From NCBI RefSeq assembly GCF_037975245.1, contig NC_092579.1, positions 27,331,666 through 27,395,665 of the forward strand: a stretch of 64,000 nucleotides of DNA, written 5' to 3'. The notes below the pieces were generated by a model. That model did no database searches and was not told the origin of the DNA. It saw only the letters and a list, made by a program, of their open reading frames with translations. The DNA is from Apostichopus japonicus (Eukaryota; Echinodermata; Holothuroidea; Aspidochirotida; Stichopodidae). The position numbers were made by a program, and so were the translations under genes. Below are positions 26,461 to 40,259 of the stretch, one piece after another; position 1 is the first letter of the stretch; every line of letters begins with the position of its first letter.

Positions 26461-26600
26461 AGGGAGGATGTGATGGACGATGACCCAGAGGAGGGTCAAT
26501 AGGGGTGCAGTCCTAAAATGTTACCAGTTATTAGGCATGGTAGATGGGGATTGTGCCATAGTAGAGTTGAGACAGGTAGGAGAGGAGGAGCATGGTAAAT
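26461..26600 (+). mobile_element. Short interspersed family S, copy
   Basis: Family order is visible: GGGGTGCAGTCCTAAAATGT, ACCAGTTATTAGGCATGGTA, then GAGACAGGTAGGAGAGGAGG and the ending GTAAAT. It is a diverged copy with no visible target duplication and no coding capacity. Confidence 0.7.
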
Positions 26601-29600
26601 CCACAAATTTCTTCTTTTGCCCTATTGATTATAAATTCAGTTGTTTGTGGTAAGCCCCGCCCCCCCCACCCCCATCGAAATCAGCCATGTGTGTTAAACT
26701 CTGCAGTACAGCCACTATGGAGCCTAGAGCTGTTATCAAAAGGAAGATCTCTGGAAAAATCAAGAAGTGGTAATGAAATGCTATCTAGACCAAATATAAA
26801 CCCTAACCTTTGTCTGGTTTTATAGGTATTTATGAAACAAGAAATTTCACCTTTCTCCAAATAACATAGATGCAACCCAATTATCTTAAATGTATGTTTA
26901 CACATATGTATGTACTGTATGCATGTATGTATATATACAGAGAGACTGACATAAGTTATTAACCTACCATAGGTCTATTCAGACTCTAGCATATATGCTA
27001 GATAACCAATATACCAAATTAATCCATCAGATAATTTAAGGTTTCCTTCCCCCAAAAGATCCAAATCGGTGTAAAATATATGAACATTAGATCATTTGGG
27101 GTTATCTTTACTATCTGATTTTCATTAATTTGATAACTATACAGTAGAGTTATATCTTCTCTTTCTCCTTCTATGATTTATATGTAATCAATAACACATC
27201 ATGGCAAAATCCAGATAAAGAAGGTTAACTTATACCAACCAGGGAGCACTCTCAGAATGATTTGTGGCTCACTTATAGATTCTCAATTTCCAATCTGGCA
27301 ATTAAATGAACTGAATTCATATATCAATGATGTGCAGGTTCAAATTAGAATGCAGATGAAGCAAAACCAATGGTCAATGTTTTCCCTCCTTGCCTTTTTT
27401 AAATTTTATTGTGGATTCAATTCTAGTTTTAAGGTTCAATTTTTTCATTATGTTTTAGATAATGCCGTATGTAAGTTGAAATTAGTAATGTGTACATTAT
27501 TTAAACCAGAAAGCCAAAACATTTTATGGTTCCAATGCTTTTCTTCCAAGATGTCCATTACTGAAATTGAGATAATTGGTATTAAATGAACCTGATTGGA
27601 CGATCAGACACTATATACGTAGAACAACCATGGTGCAGGTGCAAATATCATAAACTTCTAATGAAATTTAGTTGAAAACCAGCAAACCAAATGGCTAGTT
27701 TTAATTTTTCCCTTCTTTTTTCTGTCGCACCCATCCACTAATATTCCTGAATGGCTTGGACAAGCCCTTGGTTCGGTTGCATACATAGCCCTCTATCTAT
27801 CAATTGCTGCCAATAATTACCTCAAACCTATACAATGTAGTATTGAGAATTGGCATACTGACGCCTAGACAGAATGTTACTTAGTTAGCAATCATGCGCT
27901 TATCTTGCAAAATGTAGACAAAATCATTTGTGCAATTTATAACACTTGACCATGCAGTGAGTTTAACCAGAAGGTTGCTTCCTTCCCCCCCCCCCTACAC
28001 CAGGCTCCCTCCCAGTCCCCACCTCCAGGAAAAAATAGGAAAAAAAACTTAGAACATATTCAATATTTGCGTGATGTCTGCTACGAAAGTAAGATTTTTT
28101 TATCTTTTAATTCTTTTTCTTTTTTTTAACCTTTTCTTTTTCATAGATTTCAAATTATGGACGCTTTGTAGTTTATTCACTTTTGTAGTTTATTTTTAAC
28201 TTCACTACCTTAGAAAAACAATACGACACAAGCTTTTTAGTTCCTACATACCACCCACCTATTCCATTATCCTGATTTTTAATTCTTATCAAGCACAATG
28301 TACCTCACTTTGTAAAAGTTTGCAATACAAGATCCTTGTAGTACTATGAACCTCCACAATCGATGAATTGAGTGATTAATCGGTAGAGGGTCCTAAAACC
28401 CTTAGAATTTTCACCAAGTGTGATTACAAAGCAGTTCTGGAAAAAAAGAACAGTTATATTTTGTTCAGAACAACAGATAAAAGAAACAATGGGGTATTGT
28501 TGCCGTTTATTTTACGACTGAAACACAACGTAACAAGCATAATGTCACGACAGCCCACTCGTAGAAACCCTTACCTCAGTGCAACGACACCTTTAGGATA
28601 TTACGCAAAGTTTACCTAAACTAACCAGCAATTCATCTGCAGGACGTATCTATTGCTGTTTCTTCTGCATATTAAACTGTGTGAATTTCTTTCTCTCTGA
28701 AGAATAAAAAAGCCCCATGACAGCTTTAAGATATCAGCCTATGAATAACAAACTACATCAAACGGAGGTTAGTGAATCCACATCAGCGGATTCAATACGC
28801 CATATTAAGATGAAGTTAGATCACTCCAAGGAATAACAACGTCACTTTAGATCGTAATTACATCTGGCTTAAAACTGATCCTCCGACAGAAAAAAAAGAG
28901 GAAAAAAAAAGAAAAGAGTATTACGCAAATCTATTGTACTGGTTGTATGATAGTATTGTTTTAACCGATAATGAAGATTTTTTTCAGGGGATATTTTCAT
29001 GTAAAATACTGTCATAATTCATAAATATGTATAAAATATATACATGTATAAAATTCACATTCATACTCTGTGTTTGTGTGTGACGGAGTATGAGAGATAT
29101 GTTGTGAGAGAGGATTACATCATTTGGGAAGCTTAGACAAGTGAATCTTTGATGAGATTGTAATTAATATACTGAGGGACTGCAGCAATATTTACTACAA
29201 ATATGAAAGTAGGAGGAGAAAATTTTCATCTCCTGTTTGCACTATGGTATACAACACAACTTGATCAAACATTGGGGCTTCCTTCTAATTAATAGGAGCG
29301 GTAGTTATTCAGTTAAAGCATCTCTTTGATTCTTCCAATTTACATTTTTTTGTAAAGTTAGGGGATGGTTTCCACAGAGAGAGAGAATCAAATCTCATTT
29401 TGCCTAGATTGAGCAAGGTATAGGGTAGTCTCACACAGGACTAAGTGCAAGATGGTGAGTCGATTTTGATTCCACGCCAGATTGATTTCTTTGACAGACC
29501 AGACCAGATTTGGCCCATGGGCCGCATATTAAAAACCCAAGTTACATAGTTTATAGTAAAACAAAAGTATACATATACTCAGCTCGGTATTAGGGCAAGA

Positions 29601-30499
29601 ATCTCCAGGAGGATAAAAGGTGTGTATATATTGTGAGGAGACAGGTGTTAGACTTAGTATAGCGACATAAATACAACTTTTATTATTTACAAAGATGACT
29701 GTCATCATTTAACACAACATCCTTCAACAAGATCAACATTTTTTTAATCTCAAACCTATATCTCAATCTTCCCAATCCACTCCTTCTATGGCCTTGGAAG
29801 CCTTTCACACTATGAATACTGAGTGTCAACATCTACTGTACTCCACAATTTCTAGGTTTCTAATTGGCTACCTGGCGGGCTGCTCCCCTCATTGGCACCC
29901 GGCACAAAGAGAGGTACTGCAAATCGGCAAATACCTCCCATGATGGGTAAATTAGCTTCAAACCGACATGCAAATTAAAACGGTTTCAAGACATTCCTTC
30001 AGACACTAGGAAATATTAAAAGGGAAAAAAATAATGAAAGCTATTTCTATTTTTCAGCAGTACAAAGGATTGCGGAATGTAATGAGAATATTGAAAACAT
30101 GTGTGCTTTAAATGTTAACCTAATCACTTCAAAATAACTTTATGCCAAACTTTCTCATTGCAAGGTTGAGCACTGCAGTGAATATCAAATATTGTGATTT
30201 ATGTGCTGAAAAAAATAATTAAGAAAACAGAAGTTTTGGTTACTGTAGGACTTGATAGTCTATATAGTTCCCTATGTGGTACCACAATGGCAGTTACAAT
30301 GTGTTGGAATGATCCCAAGTAAACAATCAGTTCAACTTGTTGGATGTATACACACAATGAAGTCCTTTGTCTTAACTGATTAGCCTAAGTTATTTGTCTG
30401 TTTTCTTGTTTTCTTCCATTTTAGGAAAATTGATGCGAGTGCTACTTTTGCTCTACATTTTGGCCTCAAGAAACAAAGCTAGCGTAATTTTTGTCTCTT

Positions 30500-30612
30500 T
30501 GAAACTTCCTCCAAAACACACTGGTTTGGGAATTTGTGAACGACAATACTTTCCTCTCTCTAACTTAGTTGCACACTATAATTCCTCTTCTAGCATATTT
30601 CCTACTAACATA
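30500..30612 (-). mobile_element. Family S, inverted partial copy abutting the next copy
   Basis: On the minus strand this partly aligns with the 24.2-kb copy and its outer flank: TGGTTTGGGAATTTGTGAAC matches TGGTTTGGGGATTTACGAAC, followed by a similar CCTCTCTCT and ACTTA-TGCAC order. It sits head-on to the plus-strand copy starting at 30618. The alignment is by eye and weak in the middle. Confidence 0.45.
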
Positions 30613-30617
30613 GGATA

Positions 30618-30800
30618 GCTCCTGAATGGTAGATTTAGAGGAAAGAGAGTCCCTGATGTGTGGGGGGGGGGGAGGATGGGTGGGGGGTTATGGGTGCAGT
30701 GCCAAAATGACACTAAGTTTAATCAAGTAGGTCATGTAGGTAGATGAGGCGTGTACATGTTAACTAGAATGGGAAAAGCTAAGAAAGGAGTGAAATATGT
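30618..30800 (+). mobile_element. Short interspersed family S, copy
   Basis: The head CTCCTGAATGGTAGATTTAG is nearly the head of the 38.2-kb copy. A G-run with GGATGGGTGG interrupts the 5' third, then GGGTGCAGTGCCAAAATGAC follows. The tail is degraded (AAGCTAAGAAAGGAGTGAAA). The expanded poly-G inside the copy is likely secondary slippage. Confidence 0.6.
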
Positions 30801-33800
30801 TTGTTATCTTTCCAAAACAATTCGGTGAAATACATAAATTTGTACATATATACATCCAAATTATATCCATATTCCTCTAGTTAACCAGCCAGGTAACAGA
30901 GGAAGAAATTTCCTTTTATAAAGTCATCTTGGACTTCCTTTCCTTACAATAGTATATGACGCAATCATGTACGTGCATATGACATGCATAAACCACCAGT
31001 TTAGCTCCTGGGTGTGTACCACACACTATCGACATTAAACAGTGACAACCACTAACATACCATTTCTGCCCAAAGTTTGGCTGTCTGCCAACCGTCAGGC
31101 CAGAATAGAAAATCAAAGTTTATCCGACCTATTGTTTAAATAAGAAACGGTCATTAAAAACACAGTTCATATCCCAAACTCAGATGACTGATCAAACTTT
31201 TCAACACCTTGCCCCTCTCTCTATCTAGAAAGCTTTCATGGATCAGGACATTGGGTTAGTGTGTGTTTGTAGCATTTATCCTACATAATTGATGAGTTTA
31301 CATGAATATTGTAAAATCAATGGATGTAATGATAAGCTCATCTGTGACGGCATAGCCATTACTTTATTACACGGTTAAGAGCTCTTGCATACAGAACCCA
31401 CGGCTGTGATAAATATATTCCCTTATCTGCTTGATATGTTTGTAGTCGTAAACTAGGTTTTACTATCAGCATTGACATATATACCCAACATGTTATTTAG
31501 AACTGAAAATGGCCGGGAAAAAGTACATCTTTGTGTGATGACCTCATACAACAGGTTTATTGACACAGAATGAAGATTAAGATAAAATAATGATGATAAT
31601 GTAAGACTTCCTCAATTTGGATGTTAAACTAGTAGTAGCCTTTCATATCCTCTATCTCTACCCTTACCTTCTCCCCCAACCCCCCCCCCTTACCCCTCAT
31701 CTTCCTTTTGTCAACCATAATCATACCTCACTGATGGAACATGTTTTTCATGCATACTTGATGAGTTTGAGATAAACACTGGCATCATTGAATGACTGAC
31801 TAGGTGGTAACATGTTATCAATAAACTCTGTATGAACTGATTAGCCAGTATTTTTGTGTTGGAAAGTATGGATCATATAAACAAGTACAGGGTATCATCA
31901 TCAAATACAGCTAGCTAGTCAAACTCCTCTCTACCCACCCTCCCCCACCCCCCCCCCATGCAGTGATATAAGCAATGGCAAAAAGCCTTTGATGTACCCA
32001 TGATTATCATTATTGTAATCCAATTCAGGCTTAATTAGTGGTGCAAGTTTTCTTTGAAAACACAACAAAGAGAAAACATTTATAAGTATGTACAATCCAA
32101 TCCTGTCCTGGTGAGAAACAAGAAAATCAAAGACAAAAATGCTAAATAGTTCATCAGTGTTGTTTTCTAGTTTTACATCTATTTGATTTCTTTACTCTCC
32201 TTCTTTCTTGAGAGGGGAAGGGGAGGGGTGGGAAAAAGAGGGGCAAATTTCAGAACTCTTTTTTCAATTCATCAAATGTGCCATCCAAGAGAGCTATCGT
32301 TTGTAAAATTACACAGAAGAAAGACTATCACTTCAGTTTTCGACACTTTTATGAATCCAAGGAATTCCTAATCAACAACGACAATACAGACAGACGTTGT
32401 TTACTTAGTGTGGCAACTACGTTCTACATTATCATCCAATTCTGGCCTACACTCATAGCAATTACCCATTACCTCGTCTGTCGTAACAAACTCAAATTTG
32501 ATCAGCTTGTATAAATGCAGCATGACCCCTAGTAAGGGAGCAGCACGTCTAATATATATATATATTTATATACATACCTACCTCATGAATCTATAATCCG
32601 ATTTGGGAAAATGTTTGGGGAATCAAGAAATAACTTTACAAAAGAGAACGGGAAACGTCACAGGACGTAAGTATCAAATGGCAAGGGCATAGTGTTAGGA
32701 GAGCTGAAATTCTGACAGCCAATGCATACTAAAGGGAAAATTAGAGCACTGTTGTTTGTAAACTTGCTATTCTTCTTTCAAATGCCAAAACCAATCAGAT
32801 AAAAGAGAAGAATTAAAGGGGGACATAGTATTGAGAATATGTTTACTTACGTAAACGTAATGAAAAGAAAAGTTTCTTCCTTTTTTGAAGTCTATTTAAG
32901 TAGTATTTAAAGTAGCCTTACTAGAGGCTAAAGGTAAAGCTGTACAATTTGAAATTAGGGATGATAAATATGATCACAACTTTGAAGCATTGTTTATCAG
33001 CATTGTTAATCATTATTAATCAGACATTTGAGAAGGTTATCTGCAGTTACATACACTTGTTACAAATGTTAGCATGCTAAAAAAATTGTTAAAGGCATGA
33101 AGCCTGGCTGTTATTATGACAGCCATATAATTGGACTGATTCAGACATATTTAAATATTCCGATATTCAGCAGAGTCCTTTTTTGACAGTTTGCTATATA
33201 ACAAGAGAGTTGCATCTCACTTTTTGTCATTATTGTGGCCATATGCCAAGTAGCCAATTTCTGGTAATTATTCAATTTCTGGTAATTTCAAGATATATTT
33301 TCAATACCAACCACATGCTTTTGTATATATACAATAAATCACAGGGGAAAAAATCCAATTAAAACAGCAAATTCTCAAAATTTTGGCCCTTTTTTCCATC
33401 TATATTTGAAGAGTTGACTAGTATTAATTAATGGACTAAATGTTAATTGGATTATAGCAATGGTGTGCATGGTGTGGAAGATTAAAATATCCAAATCATC
33501 ACAAAACCTGCTGTTAGTTGTCTTAACTCTACTACTGAATGGACATCAATGTATCAAGGCCATTATACATACATTTACCAGTATTTAACAACATCACAGC
33601 GATATCAACATGTATGTGTAAATGATAATACTGAGATTAATGCTTCCTGGATTTACAGTTGTGAACAAACAAAAAAACTGTAGCAATAATTGCTCTGGTG
33701 GAATCTACAGATTGTGTCCGACCGGTTTTTTCCAGAGGAGGTCCTTGACCTGTCACAGGGAGAGACATCTCTAAAAGGTTACTACTGTATGTCACGATAG

Positions 33801-34046
33801 ACGCGGTGGACTGTGAGTGCTTTGGTCGTGTGAAGACAGGTACGGGTCCTGCATTGTACACATGAATAACCAATGGTATTCTCCTATGTAACTATTCCCT
33901 CCATAAGAACATGAGCTCCTCACTCTTGCACTCCAGAGGGTCAACCTTTGTTGACATACAGTATGCCTCACATACTAAATATTCCCTCTGTTCTTTTCCT
34001 CCAGACTCCAGACTCTTCCTCTTCAACAATGTGAAAGTAACTCACT

Positions 34047-34130
34047 TCTTTTTTTTTTCATTTTCCTTGTCATCTTTTCTTTCTTGTGTTGCTTTTTTTT
34101 TTTCTCTCTTTTTTTTCTTTCTTCTTTCCA
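34047..34130 (+). repeat. Polypyrimidine tract
   Basis: About 85 bases of nearly pure T and C. Open frames on both strands here are low-complexity products. Confidence 0.8.
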
Positions 34131-35218
34131 AACTTTTGGGACAGCATGTCACCATGCAAGAACAGCAAAGAAGTTAATTTAAAAAAAAGCAAAGGGTCGT
34201 AGGTCGTGAAAACATCACCTCTATGACATGACACCAATGAAAACTGATAACATTTTAAACATTCCACATGATCAATCCCAGGCTAATGTTATACCGCAAA
34301 TACTAGGAATACTAGCAGACCTCATATGTTATCATACAAATGGAAACCAATACCATTTGAAGTCTGTAGAAGTCACATCATCAAATCTACAACTGAAATC
34401 AAAACCCCACCGGTTGGCTCTAATGGATTTTAAAAAGAAGAGCTCCTGATTTCTAAACACCCCCTCGACAGCTGAACAAACCTGGAGTGTGCATACTCCA
34501 AGTTCCAAGTCAACAAAAGTTAAACATGAAAGTAGACACTTGATGATTGAAGATGGATGACAATCACATTTGATCGGTTCGTCTTAGCTGCTGTAGAACC
34601 AACTCCAAATGTGAAAAGTCTCTGGAGTGGATCAGTATAGAATACCTAAGAAAACACTGAGTCTACTTGAACCTTGCATCTACAAGTTTTTTTATTCAAA
34701 AAGTCATAGTAAATGTGTTTCACTGATCACAGCTTTAATTTCTGAAAGGTTCAGCATAGAAACCAAAACAATGCATTTTCTCAAAAAATGACTAAACAGA
34801 GAAGGGAGAGGACCTGATTACTGCCCTGTTGAAAATGTTCAATAGCATAACAAAAATAACATTAACTACCAATCCACTTGGTGTTAACAACCCTTCACCC
34901 TGAATATTATATGCAAATTTTGCTCATGGTTATGGATAGATCTACAACTTAGGCAGTGAAGGTAGAGTGCAGATGTTTTCAACTTTTAGAGAGTAAATGA
35001 ATTTTTTCATGGTATCCATCAACTGTCAGTACAGTTAGCTCAGAAGCTCCATAACTCATGTGTGCAGTTTGAATATGTTCTATCAACTAATCCCACAGTC
35101 ATATATAGCTCCCTCATTTTACTAGCACCATATTTAAATTGTGTTATTTGAGGTCATAAATTCTTATACTGTTTTCACATAGAGTTAATGTGTTGCAACT
35201 CTAGAACTGATCTAGTCC

Positions 35219-35265
35219 TCTATATATATGTATATATACAATATATATACATTTATACATTTCTC
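35219..35265. repeat. TA-rich microsatellite
   Basis: Alternating TA with occasional TG and CA steps. Confidence 0.75.
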
Positions 35266-35349
35266 AAAACCTTAAAAATATCATACAGACTTAAACTTGG
35301 ATAGATAGCGCAGTGTTTCTAGAATGGTCTATAACACATCAAATTTATT

Positions 35350-35402
35350 TTGTTGACTTAAATAGGTCATCCTTAATATTGTTGACTTAAATAGGTTATC
35401 TT
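35350..35402 (+). repeat. 29-bp tandem duplication
   Basis: TTGTTGACTTAAATAGGT begins at about 35350 and again at about 35379, followed in each case by a variant of (C/T)ATC(C/T)TT. It is a two-unit direct repeat. Confidence 0.8.
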
Positions 35403-38164
35403 TTTAACATACATACAATACACAATAATGTGGATCATATATTTTAACACAAAAAAAAAACTTTCACCCTTTTGTTTTTACTCTCCATTTGAGAGTGGCA
35501 ATTTAAGATACTGTATATGTTAATTAAAACCGTAATCAGTCATTCAGAAATCATACCATGAATAATTTCTATTTAGCCTGTTTGTTATTCCTCCATGTCA
35601 GAATATCCCAGGTCTATATGTTTGGAAACTGGCTGGCTAATAGGATGGAACCGAAATATATTGACAAGCAGTTCCTAATGATGTGTAAAGTTTGTGGGAG
35701 GTGGGCAGTATTCCATTATCGGTGATATAACCAGCTTTTACAATGTAAATGCCTTTAAATAATTGATGATACAGCCTCCCAAATGTGGCAAGTATGTATA
35801 GACTGTCTGCTTTTGGATCTGACAGGTGAGATCTGCCGTACAAGAGGGTGTGTGTGGGGGGGGGCGGTGGAGGGGGGAGGGGGAATAATAATTAAATTCT
35901 CATGTTAAAGGGTTCACTCTGGCCCATTGCTCCAACCAATTTTTTCCTTAAATTTGGCCGAGGATGGAAGGTTATCATTGAGAATTATCCCTGCTCTAAA
36001 AGGTCTACATATTTCGTATAAAACAGCTGTGAAGCCTGAAATGAACATCATGTATGTAAAACATATACATACCATCATCTCACTGTACATCATTCATAAG
36101 AATCACCAAGAAGCCATTCCCCAGCCTGTGAATTTCCTAAAACACTATATACTTTTACAACATTATCTCTTGTTATGAAATCTGTTTAAAAAAAAAAAAA
36201 TTCTGTGCCAAAATTAATTTCATATGCAGAAAGGATGGGAATCTTGCTCGTGTAACACTGGAACTCCGTTTAGCAGAACAAACACCCAAGGTTTTTTATT
36301 TTTTACAGTTTTTTTTTTGCAAGATGAAAATGAGAATTTTGTGACCTATTTTATTTAGCATACTCTGAAGTTTCTCTAGAACATTTTGGCACAGTTAATA
36401 CAGTAATGCAGTATCTACGGAAGGTTCTTGTTTTACTGTCAAAAATTTCATCTCTGTCGGTAAAATCAATAGCGACTATTCTAGGAATTATTGGAGTTAA
36501 TGGCGCATTCCATCTAATAATATTTAATGATTCCTGGGGTTTATTTTATAAACCTTTCAAAGGAGGTTGTTTTATACTTAATAGTTCTATTAATTTCCCT
36601 AATGTGGGTGGATATGCTTTGTGGTATATAGCATCCCTTTTTGAGGTGATGACTTCTTTGACAATAGACAGAAAGTCTGATAACTTTACACAATCAACAA
36701 AACCGGTGCAGTGTAAGCCATTTCAAATTGTCTCTCTGCTAAATTGTCCTATGAGGATGATAGCACGCACTTCCAACTGTTTTTTAAATGCTTTCAGTTG
36801 TCTATTATGAAAACAACCAGCCATGCTTTAGTATAGGGCTAATAGGCAACAATGTAAAACAACTGGAATTTTTTGCCTTCTTTTTATCATTTTTTAGACA
36901 CTAGAAAAGTATGCGCATAGACCTAGCTGAGAATAAAACAAACCATCCTTCCTACGACAATTAACAATTCTAGTACATGCATGTACTAGATAGAGACACT
37001 CCCTACTGACCATGCATGCTCCTATAGTGATGTCGCATGTTAACTGAACATTATTTGTGACATAATTTAAGTAACAATAAAGTATAAATGGTATTTGTGG
37101 AAAACATGAAACCAACAAGCAAACTCAACAGAGCACACACACCCACACAGATTGATTGAATATTTGCAAAGATATAAATGTCTAACAAAAACTGTTAGGT
37201 TTAGTCTCAGGTTTCTAGTCTGAAAGATTCGTTCAGCTTTCTTCCCTAAACCGAGTTAGTCCAGAGTGTTGACTGAATCAATGTTGTACGTACTCTGCCT
37301 ATCAACTTAAGAAAAGAGACATCCCATGGTTAGACCATGTGTGAAAATTATGCAACAATCGATGCTGCCATTGCGTTCTGCAGTAAAGTTATTTCAAGGG
37401 CTCTACCGTCAATTTCATGAGGAATGCACAACCATATTATATTAACGTTAAGGGGCACTTTATACACTACTTGATAAATTAATTAATATTGGGAAATATA
37501 TCCAGGAAAATGCCAATGAGAACTTGACTTTAGCCAGTAGATCTCTCTTTTTTTTTCAAGCATTTGCTATACTTTTTATCAATAGGTCACTAAAAGTGTG
37601 AAATTCTAGGCCTGCAAAGAGGCCACTTCAACACATTTGCAATTCTGACCAAATAATGAAAGTCAATCCTTTGAATTTTACAAGATAAGCTGGGAATATA
37701 GCAACGCTTGACCCATGGGAAGGACCAAAGTAAATATAAAGTCAGAGCTGTATCATGGTAAACCAATTCAGACCTATATATGTGATTATACCATAACTGC
37801 TTTCTCATCATTGTTCAGGGAAGAAAAAAGTAAATTTTGGCTGCTTCAATGCCTTAAATTGACATAGCCATATTAGCTCCTGACAAAACTAACATCAAAT
37901 GTTTGCCTTATTTTGCCCACATTCATGATAGGTCAAAAGGGTGACCCAAAAAATACAACTTCGAGAAAAGTTCCTGTGTGATTCAGTTGGATGTAGGGTT
38001 GGTGGGTTTTTTTGTCTAAACTATAACAATGCAAGTCATTTTGGAAAATTCTAGAAATATAGATTCTTGTTGAAAAATGTTACCTACTTGGTCATACAAA
38101 AACCATAAAAATACGATCCAAAAATGTTAATGCAAATTTTGCTGACAAAAGTGTGTAGTGTTCT

Positions 38165-38309
38165 TCCTGAATGGTAGCTTCAGAAGGAGGAGTATGTGGG
38201 CGGTGCCCAGGGAGCGAGGGCGCAGTGTTAAAATGTTCCAAAGTGTAGTTTGGTAGATGGGAGAGTGCAGATGTGGAGTGGGAGACAGGTAAGAGAGGAG
38301 CGAAGTAAA
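38165..38309 (+). mobile_element. Short interspersed family S, copy
   Basis: Head CCTGAATGGTAGCTTCAGAA, core GAGGGCGCAGTGTTAAAATG, then GGTAGATGGGAGAGTGCAG and the tail GGGAGACAGGTAAGAGAGG ending GTAAA. This copy shows the core most clearly. Confidence 0.75.
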
Positions 38310-38567
38310 AACCAAGTTTTAACTTAAAAACTGTAAGAAATGGAGAAGATAGTTACATTTTCTGTAATAATTATAATCAGGTTCACTAACTAGAAAATAG
38401 ACAAATTTATAAGAAATGTCTGTATTCAGAGACGATGCAAATTGGGCAAGAGATATCTACCACTGTACCCACCTAACCCCACTTAACTAAATACCATGCT
38501 CTCCATCTTCGTTTTTTACCAATGCACTATCCACGTTACGTTGTCTCTTCCTGATATCATGAATATT

Positions 38568-38712
38568 CATTTATCAAAGTTATCTGACCAACAGCCAGCT
38601 GGGACAATTTTCGAATGCGAATACCACTCTATACCGTCCTTTCCTATCTGATAGAAACATGATATTTATAATGCTCGTACTATCAGTACTGGAGCTTTGA
38701 AGTATCGCATGA
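38568..38712 (+). repeat. Dispersed repeat family H, copy 2
   Basis: Blocks ACAGCCAGCTGGGACAAT, AATACCACTCTATACCGTCC and CTATCTGATAGAAACATGAT followed by CTATCAGTACTGGAGCTTTG match the copy at 13.8 kb in order and orientation. It lacks about 50 bases present in copy 1. Confidence 0.65.
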
Positions 38713-40259
38713 ATTATACAATTTACGAATAATTATCCAAAATGAGTGTATCCCTGCAAAGCCCAATACCTTCCTTTATTGTACAAACCTATCAACCAAC
38801 CAATCCTTAATTAACAGACCCTCGAGCCCTACATGGACACTAATTAGCAAATCAATGCCCTCAGCCAAACTTCCTTGCTTTTGGTACTCCCTGTGCTCCC
38901 TCTTTGACGGCACTCATTTTACTTGCCTACGATACTTACAAGTCAACACTTACCATATGCTATTTAGCCGTATGGTAAATAAACAAGAGTGCAATTGTTG
39001 TGCGCAGACATTTAAATGTGGAGTATTAAAGTCACTGAAACCCTGTGACTCCTAACTCTGGGTAATCTAATCGTTTCCTTATCTGTTTTCTTTATTAAAT
39101 CTCCATCTTGGAAACTTTCTCCTCGTAGACAAACTCTCTATTCATGCCGATCCATCCTTCAATTACCCATAATCCAACTCTAGTCATGTCACTCAGAGAT
39201 AACTCGGAATATCATAAACTCTGACTTTTATAGCAGACATCACTATGTAAAGAGAAGAGGCAAAAGAAACGCAGAACGACAGAGGAAGAGAGAGAGAGAG
39301 AATGGGAAAACCCATGGGATTGTTATAATAAAGTAACTATGCTATCCATCAAAGAACCTCTCCAAAGACCACAATTAAAGTAACAAGAATCTATCCAACT
39401 TAGAAATTTCATGCAAAGAGAAAACTTCAAACCAAGTCAGACGATATCAGTATTGGCAGACTGTTTCGGGTATGTTAGTCTTGAGTGTTACACCAACAAA
39501 TGTTTTTTACCAAATTACTTCTTTCTCTGACGATTCCCTCGATATTTAACATTCGAAAAGAACGAAGTTAATTCTTGCATCGGTGATATGATTAGTATTC
39601 AGTGCTAGGTTGCGGACAAATGTGTCACCCAACCAACTGCCTCGAATTTAATTCTTCTAAATGTAATGTTAGACAGAGTTGACATGTTTCTTCTGTCAAA
39701 CTGTAACATTTTGCATTTGACGATCGAGTAAAGATAGCAAGCGCTGACTAATTAGATCATCTTATTTAGAACAAATGTCAGATCAGCTGTGATCGCAGCA
39801 CAGAATTTTAGAAAAGCAAAAGAAACGTATGTCGTGCTTCTTGTTGCACTGTTTCTCCGAAAGAGTGCACACACTAGGATGATCAAAGGCATGTATTTTA
39901 TGTAAATATCCTTTGAAGGTGTCACTCAAAAAAGGGCATGCTGTACATACTGACTAGTGAGCACATTAGTATTTTGTAAGTAGCATACATTAGCATGTAT
40001 GTGTGCATACACCCTCCCCTCTCCTCCTACAAACACCCCATAAAATTGCATTGTCAAATCAAAATTTAAAAACTTCTATATTGTACAGTAGGTGCACTTT
40101 GCAAAGTTTTTTTCATCCAACAAATAACAGTGATGTTGCCTGACAGTAGAAACCTGATCAGTTTTAGAGATAAAAGTATTTCTCATATTTTAACCTGATA
40201 CATTGATATAGATTGGCTATAACCATGACACATGATTTACAGCTTTCCCATCTTCATAC

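Larger units (their letters stand above)
21881..40259. other. Long non-coding stretch with dispersed repeats
   Basis: No exon with supported splice sites and a recognisable product was found. It holds four repeat-family members (24.2, 26.5, 30.5-30.8 and 38.2 kb), the second family H copy, TA-rich microsatellites (for example 32550-32578), a pyrimidine tract at 34.1 kb and many poly-C/poly-G runs. The longest ATG frame, 36406-36810 plus, is 134 codons and unrecognisable. That length is expected about once by chance in this much AT-rich sequence. Confidence 0.5.

Noticed and set aside
36406-36810. 134-codon plus-strand open frame
   Set aside because: Unrecognisable product, no splice or promoter signals. 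About one frame of this length is expected by chance in 64 kb of AT-rich DNA. The minus strand of the same segment reads protein-like in places but has stop codons.
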